Of a stretch of DNA of 10,193 bases, positions 1-6,123 are shown piece after piece. Position numbers and translations under genes: made by a program. Under the pieces are notes generated by a model. It saw nothing but the letters and a program-made list of their open reading frames with translations, was not told the origin of the DNA and searched no databases. The stretch comes from Candidatus Omnitrophota bacterium (lineage in GTDB: Bacteria > Omnitrophota > Koll11 > VGKN01), in contig VGKN01000033.1 in the NCBI GenBank assembly GCA_016867055.1, forward strand, positions 1 to 10,193, read 5' to 3'. Position 1 is the stretch's first letter. The number at the start of each line of letters is the position of its first letter.

Positions 1-442
1 GCATTGTCAGGCTTTCGCCCATTGCAAAAGATCCTCGACTGCAGCCTCCCGTAGGAGTCTGGGCAGTGTCTCAGTCCCAGTGCGGCTGACCATCCTCTCA
101 GACCAGCTACCCATCGTCGCCTTGGTAGGCCATTACCCCACCAACTAGCTAATAGGACGCGGGCTTATCCCCACGTAAAAGCATTCTATCTTACGATAGA
201 CTAAGCCCTACTTTTACCACAAGGGCATGCGCCTATGTGGTCTTATCCGGTATTAGCCCCTCTTTCGAGAGGTTATCCCGGCCATGGGGGTAAATTACCC
301 ACGTGTTACTCGCCCTTTTGCCACTCCCTTTCATCAACTCTTTGAGCCTTGCGGTTCTGAAGTCAACGAAAGAGCGTTCGACTTGCATGCCTAATCCACG
401 CCGCCAGCGTTCGTTCTGAGCCAGGATCAAACTCTCCAAAAA
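1..442 (-). rRNA. rrs: 16S ribosomal RNA, 5' part (cut by window edge)
   Basis: Read on the minus strand, this is the 5' end of a bacterial small-subunit rRNA. The 27F site AGAGTTTGATCCTGGCTCAG lies at 416-435 (E. coli 8-27), followed by GCATGCAAGTCGAACG. The 338 site, ACTCCTACGGGAGGCTGC, is at 41-58. The segment ends near E. coli position 390, at the GCAATGGGCGAAAGCCTGA stretch, so V1 and V2 are present and the rest lies outside the window. The mature 5' end is put at about 442 by counting back from the 27F site. Between the two conserved sites the RNA is 47 nt longer than in E. coli, through larger V1 and V2 regions. Any open reading frame inside it is meaningless. Confidence 0.98.
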
Positions 443-484
443 TAAATTTTTAAAGTTTGACTGACCGGCTATTTCTCGCACAAT

Positions 485-497
485 TTCTCAAAGAACA
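485..497 (-). promoter_or_regulatory. boxA-like rRNA antitermination site
   Basis: The minus strand reads TGTTCTTTGAGAA, about 43 nt before the predicted 16S 5' end. It resembles the boxA elements of rRNA leaders (TGCTCTTTAACA in E. coli, TGTTCTTTGAAAAC-like in Bacillus), which load the Nus antitermination factors. Position and orientation fit. The assignment rests on similarity remembered from the family. Confidence 0.7.
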
Positions 498-501
498 AAC
501 A

Positions 502-528
502 AAAATGGCACCGTGAAGGTGCCATTTT
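502..528 (-). terminator. Perfect hairpin with T-rich tail in the rRNA leader
   Basis: AAAATGGCACC (502-512) pairs perfectly with GGTGCCATTTT (518-528) around a 5-nt loop. On the minus strand the stem is followed by TTGTTTGTTCTTTG, so it has the form of an intrinsic terminator. It lies about 200 nt past the tyrS stop, but also downstream of the predicted rRNA promoters and just upstream of boxA. It could stop tyrS read-through, act as an rRNA attenuator, or be an RNA-processing structure. The hairpin is certain; its role is not. Confidence 0.6.
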
Positions 529-578
529 ATAATCTCTTAACCTTCACTACCCTACTTCTTATCCATATCCGGAAGAAG

Positions 579-607
579 TAAATATTATCAATATATCTCC
601 CTGTCAA
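579..607 (-). promoter_or_regulatory. Possible second rRNA promoter
   Basis: A second TTGACA occurs on the minus strand at 602-607, downstream of the stronger promoter. The -10 is poor: TATTTA (579-584) at 17-nt spacing, or TAATAT (582-587) at 14 nt. Tandem promoters are usual for rRNA operons, which is the main reason to list it. Confidence 0.3.
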
Positions 608-630
608 ATACCTTTAAATCTCAAGATAGA

Positions 631-690
631 TATATAGCAAAATTTTTAACTTTTGTCAAGTATTTAATAAAAATATTTTTACTTTTTATT
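631..690 (-). promoter_or_regulatory. Main predicted rRNA promoter with UP-like tract
   Basis: The minus strand has TTGACA (654-659), a 17-nt spacer and TATATA (631-636), a near-consensus sigma-70 type promoter. Directly upstream, 661-690 is almost entirely A and T, as in UP elements that boost rRNA promoters. It lies about 190 nt before the predicted 16S 5' end. Confidence 0.65.
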
Positions 691-730
691 CGAGTCTCCG
701 GTCACAGTTTCAAATTTATCTAAGAACATC

Positions 731-1990
731 TTACTTAATCCTAATAATAATTTTAGAAAATCTGGTCTTTCCTACTTTGATACAATATTCTTTATTAGGT
801 TCTAAGCAATATTGACTATTGGTCACTTTCTGTCCATTTACAACAATAGCGCCTTGCTCCACTAAACGACGAAAATCGCTCTTACTTTTTACTAAATTTA
901 AAATTTGGGGTGAGCATAAAATATTACTCAATAATAGACCTTCTTCACTATTTGCAGTTAAATCTATAGGGATATCCCTGGGTATAACCCCGGTGAAAGG
1001 ATCGCGTTCTTGAAATTTTTTTTCAAAGTCAATCTGGGCTTCGGAGGCTTCTTTTTTGCTATAATATTGATATACAATTTCACTGGCAAGGTTTTTCTTT
1101 GCTTCCATAGGATGCATTTTTTTAACTTTTTCTAAATTCTCATCCGTAAGAAGCTCATAATACTTATACATTAACTCATCTGATACCGACATAATCTTGC
1201 CAAAAATCTCTCTCGGAGGTTCATTTATGCCGATATAATTTCCATAGGATTTACTCATCTTGTTTATTCCATCAAGGCCTTCCAGAAGAGGCATAGTGAT
1301 AACTATCTGGGGCTTTTGCCCATATGCCTCTTGTAAATCCCGACCAACCAACATATTAAACTTCTGGTCTGTTCCGCCAATTTCAACATCTACTTTCAAT
1401 TCCACCGAATCATAACCCTGCATAAGCGGATAAAACAATTCTAAAAAGCTTATAGGTTTATTTTCCTTCAATCTTTTTTTAAAATCATCTCTTTCTAAAA
1501 TCCGCGCAACAGTATATCTTTGAGCAAGCTCAACAAACTGCTCAAAGGCAAAAGGATGAGAATTTTTTTCTTTACGGCCGTGCCGGGAAAACCATTCGCT
1601 GTTATGTTTTCGTTCAAATAAATTTTTATCTTTGGTATTTAAAATTTTACCCACTTGTTCTTCATAGGTTATGGCGTTTTTTTCAACCTCTTCCCAGGTT
1701 AGTGTTTTTCTAGTCTGTGATTGCCCGGAAGGGTCCCCTACTAATGCGGTTGCATCACCTATAAGAAAAATCACCTTATGACCTAATTCCTGAAAGTGCC
1801 TGAGTTTTCTTAAAAGGACGGTGTGGCCAATATGGATATCTGGGGCAGTTGGGTCAAAACCCGCCTTTACTATCAAAGGCTTTTTCGTTTTTAGGGAATA
1901 TTCTAACTTTGCCTTAAGTTCTCCTTCTGATATTATCTCGGCAGTTCCGCGCTTAATAATCTCTAATTGTTTTTTTATGTCTTTTTCCAT
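731..1990 (-). CDS. tyrS: Tyrosyl-tRNA synthetase
   Basis: This cytoplasmic class I aminoacyl-tRNA synthetase attaches tyrosine to tRNA-Tyr using ATP. The 419-residue product has the HIGH signature as HIGH at residues 53-56, after AGFDPTAPDI; the tyrosine-site segment GGTDQKFN near 205-212; and KMSKS at 244-248. An S4-like RNA-binding domain at about 360-419 contains LVEQGAIVVNGQKV. KMSKS and the FDPTAPD opening suggest the TyrZ-like branch rather than the E. coli TyrS branch. Residues about 120-147 seem longer than the usual loop around NSEW. The ATG at 1990 fits the family N-terminus (QLEIIKRG), but it has no Shine-Dalgarno sequence and the predicted transcription start lies almost on it. 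The gene reads toward the 16S leader. Confidence 0.97.
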   Translation of the reverse strand: MEKDIKKQLEIIKRGTAEIISEGELKAKLEYSLKTKKPLIVKAGFDPTAPDIHIGHTVLLRKLRHFQELGHKVIFLIGDATALVGDPSGQSQTRKTLTWEEVEKNAITYEEQVGKILNTKDKNLFERKHNSEWFSRHGRKEKNSHPFAFEQFVELAQRYTVARILERDDFKKRLKENKPISFLELFYPLMQGYDSVELKVDVEIGGTDQKFNMLVGRDLQEAYGQKPQIVITMPLLEGLDGINKMSKSYGNYIGINEPPREIFGKIMSVSDELMYKYYELLTDENLEKVKKMHPMEAKKNLASEIVYQYYSKKEASEAQIDFEKKFQERDPFTGVIPRDIPIDLTANSEEGLLLSNILCSPQILNLVKSKSDFRRLVEQGAIVVNGQKVTNSQYCLEPNKEYCIKVGKTRFSKIIIRIK

Positions 1991-1999
1991 AGTGGCGTT

Positions 2000-2029
2000 A
2001 TTTTAACATTAGAAAAGTAAGATTGTCAA
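2000..2029 (-). promoter_or_regulatory. tyrS promoter
   Basis: The minus strand has TTGACA (2024-2029), an 18-nt spacer and TAAAAT (2000-2005), matching consensus at 6/6 and 5/6. Transcription should start at about 1990-1994, giving a 5' leader of 0-4 nt for tyrS. No T-box or other leader control element fits in so short a leader. Confidence 0.6.
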
Positions 2030-2043
2030 TTCAAATGAAAAAA

Positions 2044-2119
2044 GTAGCGAGTAGCAAGTAGAGAGTAAGAAAGAATTTTCAAGCTTTTATCTCGCTACTC
2101 GTTCCTCGCTACTTGCTAC
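2044..2119. repeat. Inverted repeat built of 7-bp units
   Basis: The left arm (2044-2071) is four 7-mers: GTAGCGA, GTAGCAA, GTAGAGA, GTAAGAA. The right arm (2092-2119) is four on the opposite strand: TCGCTAC, TCGTTCC, TCGCTAC, TTGCTAC. Each arm is 28 bp and the spacer is 20 bp. The arms are imperfect complements that would fold into a long hairpin with some G-U pairs. It fills the gap between the divergent tyrS and DUF2148 promoters. Such GTAGCGA-type heptads look like a dispersed intergenic repeat; no gene is involved. Confidence 0.8.
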
Positions 2120-2126
2120 TTTATAA

Positions 2127-2155
2127 TTGAAAACTCTTATAAAATATGCTACATT
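2127..2155 (+). promoter_or_regulatory. Predicted promoter of the DUF2148 gene
   Basis: TTGAAA (2127-2132), a 17-nt spacer and TACATT (2150-2155) match consensus at 5/6 and 4/6. The start codon follows 24 nt later, preceded by a weak ribosome-binding site, AAGGGTGG, about 5 nt from the ATG. Confidence 0.4.
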
Positions 2156-2179
2156 GCTGTAAATAAAAAGGGTGGACGC

Positions 2180-2695
2180 ATGAGAGACGAAAAGGATGCT
2201 TTATTAACCGTCGCCAATCTTATGTGCGTGGCGGCACGCACTGCGCCAAAGGCAAGGGGTATTGACAATATAGTTACAAAGATAATATCCGAAAAGGAAA
2301 AAAGCCGCCTCATCCAGAGAATGAAAAGGGTAGGGATAAAGGAAAATAAGCTATCCTTTATAAGGGATGCGAAGAATTTAAAATCTGCATCTTATGTTGT
2401 CATAATAGGAACAAAGATTAAGTCAATAGGTTTAACTCATTGCAGCTTCTGCGGATTTGAGGGGTGCGAAAGGGCAACCATACATAAGGCAATCTGCGCC
2501 TATAATACCCTTGATTTGGGAATAGCGGTTGGCTCTGCTGTGTCAGTTGCGATAGATAACAGGGTTGATAATAGGGTAATGTATTCTGTGGGAATAAACG
2601 CTATTGAGTTAGGAATATTGAGTAAAGAGGTTAGGGTTGCCTTGGGTATTCCGCTATCAGCCTCAGGCAAGAATCCCTTTTTTGACAGAGGATAA
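2180..2695 (+). CDS. DUF2148-type ferredoxin-like protein
   Basis: This 171-residue protein resembles the DUF2148 / COG4739 family, described as containing a ferredoxin-like domain. It has no signal peptide and should be cytoplasmic. The recognisable core is HCSFCGFEGCERA at residues 87-99, with C88, C91, C96 and then C106, a spacing suited to a 4Fe-4S cluster. It is followed by the family-typical YNTLDLGIAVGSAVSVA (108-124). One more cysteine is C16. The length is near that usual for the family. Its biochemical role is unknown; electron transfer is inferred from the cluster only. It is the only plus-strand gene here, transcribed away from tyrS and toward the large exported protein, with which it shares a terminator. 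It appears monocistronic. Confidence 0.88.
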   Translation: MRDEKDALLTVANLMCVAARTAPKARGIDNIVTKIISEKEKSRLIQRMKRVGIKENKLSFIRDAKNLKSASYVVIIGTKIKSIGLTHCSFCGFEGCERATIHKAICAYNTLDLGIAVGSAVSVAIDNRVDNRVMYSVGINAIELGILSKEVRVALGIPLSASGKNPFFDRG

Positions 2696-2705
2696 TCCTA
2701 GATAT

Positions 2706-2750
2706 AAAAAAGGGGTCAGAATTTTATTTATCTACTCTGACCCCTTTTTT
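2706..2750. terminator. Bidirectional intrinsic terminator
   Basis: A perfect 15-bp inverted repeat, AAAAAAGGGGTCAGA (2706-2720) and TCTGACCCCTTTTTT (2736-2750), surrounds a 15-nt loop. Either strand gives a GC-rich stem followed by a U run. It sits 10 nt after the DUF2148 stop codon and 11 nt after the stop of the convergent large gene, so it serves both. The GGGGTCAGA arm may belong to a dispersed family. Confidence 0.92.
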
Positions 2751-2761
2751 ATGTTTCCTTT

Positions 2762-5700
2762 TTATCGCTGTATTGCCCTTAAGGCTTCAATAAGTGCCTG
2801 AGCTACAAAGTTATTAGGAACAGGCGTAACTATGGCATCATTTCCTGAAATTTCTACATAATCTTTCAGGTTAGGCGGTTCAATTTTTTGCATAATTTCA
2901 CCTGAGTTACTAGCTAAGGCGGTAGCAATAGCAAATACGGATAGATATACCTCTTTTCCTTCTTTAAGATCAATAACCACACGGCGTTTGGTTACAGCTC
3001 TTACAGACTCAGTTCCTAAAATGTCTGCATTCTCAGTCAAATAAACTAAATTGTCATCTTTTAATGTATTTGGAGCTGATGCTACTTGAGTGCGCGACAC
3101 AACTTGAATCTCTATATCAACGCCGAGGAAATCACGGATAAGTCTTTTAAGCTCACCTTCTTCAAACCCATAAGTATTAATCACCTTGATTACTCTTCCT
3201 TGTAAATCCGCTGTATTATATCCCAAAAATGTTCCTGCAGGATTTATGACTCTTACTGTTCCATTCCTGTCAAACAATACACCTACATCAACGCTGAGAT
3301 TACCATCTACTGCCTGGGCTTTTATGCCTCCTGCACCCTCATTCTGTGCCTTAGAATAGTCATCATACTTAGAAAGGATGTGAGCTGCCATCTGTCTGGC
3401 AAGGTCCACAACAGTAGCCAAATTAATACCTCGCCTTTCAGCCTTTAAAGAATCTGCCAAGTCTCTTTGTAATGTTTGCAGAAGTCCTGCATAATAATCT
3501 GAAGCAACTTGTTGAGCACCTGATGGCGTTATAATTGTTACGTCAGTTAAAGAGTCCTGGGCAAGATTTATAAGATCTGGAATACTATTTTCTATTTCCT
3601 TTTCTCGAGCTCTATGTTCCGCTAAAATTGCCGTAAGTCCCTTTGCGGTCTGTTGTGATGCATAAAGTCCAGCAATTGCTTCTGAGGCCTCAGCGACTCT
3701 TGATATAACATCTTCCCTATCTACTCCTTCAAAATTTTCACCTACTGCCTTAAGATAAGTTATATAGCGAGCCGTATTTGCAGAATATACACCCGGATAA
3801 GCTTTATTAGCTAAGCTTACTCCGTTCTGTAATTCTTTTAAACCCTCTGCCATATCGTTTGCAACCTGTCTTCCATTAGCGCCTGAAGCTAATAGCGTTT
3901 CAGCTTGTTTATTATATACCTCTTCCTCAGTGGACTCAGGATTTTTGACGTGTTCATAACTATGGTCTGCGATACTATGACCTATAAGTAGATCAATTTT
4001 TCTACTTTTCTCCCCTGCCTCAAATGTTCTATACACTATGCCTGCAAGACCCCACCAGCGATGGACAAGAATCTTTTCCCTTTCTTTATCAAATATAGCA
4101 AGCCCTGCGAAACCAACCCCTGTAACGAAAAGCACATCGTCAAAAGATTTAATACCAAGACTTACCCAATATTCTTTTTCAGCGGTAGTTAAATTCTCAA
4201 AGTTAACCTCAGCAGGGGTTTCATCTTTTAAGGCTTTGGCTACATCCTTAAGGTCCCCTGGGAGCTTCTCTACATTTTGAGTTAAAAACTCTGGATTAAC
4301 AGTGCGTAAAGCAGCTCTTAAAGCCTCCTCATCACTTGCTCCAGCTTCTTTAAAAGCATCTTGTGCAATATAAACCGCTGCTGCAACCGCATCAGCTGGC
4401 GCACCTGGCTTACTTGACATTCCTTCCGGCCTTAGTGTTTTTCTAAATTCTTCTATTAGTTCCTTTACTGGCCTTTTCTTCTCAAGCAATATATTCCTGT
4501 AATTTTCCTCATCAAATTCCTTTGTAACATGGGGGGATATGACAACATAGGAGATGCCTCTTTCCTTATACATTTTCACCATACCCTTTGTATGAAAGCC
4601 GCCAATTGGCTGGATGGTGATATTAGCGCCTGTCTCATCCATCTTCTTAATGGTATTATTTACCATTGCCTCGTCTCTTACTAATACCACCTTATAAAAC
4701 TCATCCTGCTCAAGTAACGTTTTATCTAACTGATTAATGGCAGGGTCTAAGGAATATCTGATATTATATTGCTTTGCCTTTTCCTTTATAAAATCGGTGA
4801 AGGTCTGAACCTTAAACTCAGCCTTATTTTTCTCATAATAGTCAAGGTTCTCGTTAGATAGGTTTATATCAAAGAATTTCTTCATTATATTCAACATCTT
4901 GGAAAGCTGCGCAAGACGCTTTTGTTCATCTGTTGTAAGAAGTGAGCCTACCAAATCGTCCTCAACCTGGTCTAACTCCTTGAATAATTCATTATTGTTT
5001 AATCTCTCTGAGGTAGAGATATATTCCATATAGGTGTTTATGTTTGGATATTGGGCAAAATCAATTCCGTTATCAACGGCAAGGCCTTTTAGGTAGGTAT
5101 AAAATTCTATGGCAGTAGATTTTCCCTCGTTATGCTCTTTTACCTTATCCATCATTTGCTTTGCCCCTTCTTCAGATAGGGCTTTGCTTAATGCATCAAA
5201 AAGAAGGGTTCTTTCCTTATCCACCCTGGAGAACTCTAATTTTTCCTGGATATCAACAAGCTTAGCTAAAACAGAGAAGTTTTCATACTTTGATATATCC
5301 ACGCCTTTTTGTTTGGCAAGGTCAATAAGATAAGAGGTATAATCCTTTACCTCTAATTCCCTTGCCTCATAAGCAGTGCGCTTCTCATCTAATTCAACTG
5401 CCTGCTCAGGGTATATCTCCTTCTTTAGTTTATCAAGACCGCCCTTTATGCTGTCGCAGAGCCGAAGATTTTCCCTTATCCTTGGATACATCCTGCTAAA
5501 TATATCCCTATTTTTCCTGTAGGGATCCTTATCTTCAATACCCCAGAAGGCTACATCCTTATATTTAGGATATGTGGTAACATATAGATATTCCTCACCT
5601 GTCATCTCGCCTGAATTTAAGAAAATCTCAGCCATTTTGTCATTTATAGGTTTAATCATAGATACATTGGCAAGCCACTCTGGGTTAATTGGTCCGGTCT

Positions 5701-6016
5701 CGCCCTCAATTGTAAGAAGCTTAACCCCGTAGGTATCAATAAGGTGCTCAAAAATCCTGGCCGAGTTTTGCTGCGCCTCGGGGTTTGTGTGAAGGTCCTG
5801 GATATGGAATACCAATTTACCGGAATCACCCTTAAAGGTCTCTGTAATCTTGCCATACGCCTCGGGTATGGTTATTTCATTCGGTTCAGGTAAAGGGAGC
5901 GCCTGAGGAAGTGCTGAATAGACAGGTTTTACGTCAATAACAAATTGGGTTAGAAGAAAGGTTATAGAAACTATTAAACTGACAATTTTGTGTGAGAGTT
6001 TTGCTTGTCTGGCCAT
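2762..6016 (-). CDS. Large exported protein with a Tiki/TraB/ChaN-like N-terminal part
   Basis: I do not recognise this 1084-residue protein as a named family. The start is ATG at 6016, with GGAGGT at 6024-6029 seven nt upstream; a GTG at 6031 overlaps that site and is less likely. The N-terminus is a Sec signal: basic residues 3-10, hydrophobic 11-27, likely cleavage after VYS-34, with no lipobox. Mature residues 65-105 contain VFHIQDLHTNPEAQQ and LLTIEGE, and 466-500 contain ITIQPIGGFHTKGM and ISYVVISP. These resemble the two His motifs and the Glu of the Tiki/TraB/ChaN superfamily. Between them lies a charged, helical segment with internal repeats (226-436). Residues 505-1084 are unassigned, with a HSIADHSYEH cluster (680-689) and a faint PAS-like stretch (912-945). 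No further membrane segment is evident, so it is probably secreted or periplasmic. It has its own promoter downstream of rpsA. The frame is intact. Confidence 0.9.
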   Translation of the reverse strand: MARQAKLSHKIVSLIVSITFLLTQFVIDVKPVYSALPQALPLPEPNEITIPEAYGKITETFKGDSGKLVFHIQDLHTNPEAQQNSARIFEHLIDTYGVKLLTIEGETGPINPEWLANVSMIKPINDKMAEIFLNSGEMTGEEYLYVTTYPKYKDVAFWGIEDKDPYRKNRDIFSRMYPRIRENLRLCDSIKGGLDKLKKEIYPEQAVELDEKRTAYEARELEVKDYTSYLIDLAKQKGVDISKYENFSVLAKLVDIQEKLEFSRVDKERTLLFDALSKALSEEGAKQMMDKVKEHNEGKSTAIEFYTYLKGLAVDNGIDFAQYPNINTYMEYISTSERLNNNELFKELDQVEDDLVGSLLTTDEQKRLAQLSKMLNIMKKFFDINLSNENLDYYEKNKAEFKVQTFTDFIKEKAKQYNIRYSLDPAINQLDKTLLEQDEFYKVVLVRDEAMVNNTIKKMDETGANITIQPIGGFHTKGMVKMYKERGISYVVISPHVTKEFDEENYRNILLEKKRPVKELIEEFRKTLRPEGMSSKPGAPADAVAAAVYIAQDAFKEAGASDEEALRAALRTVNPEFLTQNVEKLPGDLKDVAKALKDETPAEVNFENLTTAEKEYWVSLGIKSFDDVLFVTGVGFAGLAIFDKEREKILVHRWWGLAGIVYRTFEAGEKSRKIDLLIGHSIADHSYEHVKNPESTEEEVYNKQAETLLASGANGRQVANDMAEGLKELQNGVSLANKAYPGVYSANTARYITYLKAVGENFEGVDREDVISRVAEASEAIAGLYASQQTAKGLTAILAEHRAREKEIENSIPDLINLAQDSLTDVTIITPSGAQQVASDYYAGLLQTLQRDLADSLKAERRGINLATVVDLARQMAAHILSKYDDYSKAQNEGAGGIKAQAVDGNLSVDVGVLFDRNGTVRVINPAGTFLGYNTADLQGRVIKVINTYGFEEGELKRLIRDFLGVDIEIQVVSRTQVASAPNTLKDDNLVYLTENADILGTESVRAVTKRRVVIDLKEGKEVYLSVFAIATALASNSGEIMQKIEPPNLKDYVEISGNDAIVTPVPNNFVAQALIEALRAIQR

Positions 6017-6023
6017 CTTAAAT

Positions 6024-6029
6024 ACCTCC
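6024..6029 (-). promoter_or_regulatory. Ribosome-binding site that sets the start of the large exported protein
   Basis: GGAGGT on the minus strand lies 7 nt before the ATG at 6016. The alternative GTG at 6029-6031 overlaps this site. The choice of start removes five residues and leaves a well-formed signal peptide beginning MARQAKL. Confidence 0.8.
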
Positions 6030-6085
6030 ACTTTTTAACACATATATTATAATTATGTCTTTTTAAAAGAATTTTTAATTATTAT

Positions 6086-6115
6086 AATATATAACACAAA
6101 AATATCAAAAGTCAA
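6086..6115 (-). promoter_or_regulatory. Promoter of the large exported protein
   Basis: TTGACT (6110-6115), an 18-nt spacer and TATATT (6086-6091) on the minus strand each match consensus at 5/6. It begins 8 nt after the rpsA stop, and the leader is about 65 nt of AT-rich DNA. I see no terminator for rpsA in this 107-nt gap, so read-through from the cluster is also possible. Confidence 0.5.
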
Positions 6116-6123
6116 TAGGAAAA

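Noticed and set aside
233..481. Open frame on the minus strand across the 16S 5' end
   Set aside because: It lies mostly inside rRNA sequence with universal primer sites; it is not a gene.
661..730. Terminator directly after tyrS
   Set aside because: Only a weak AT palindrome (AAAAATATTTTT) is present, with no GC-rich stem; it fits better as the tract upstream of the rRNA promoter.
2044..2119. Heptad array as a CRISPR
   Set aside because: The units are 7 bp with no unique spacers and the two arms point in opposite directions.
6029..6031. GTG as start of the large exported protein
   Set aside because: It overlaps the GGAGGT ribosome-binding site that serves the ATG at 6016.
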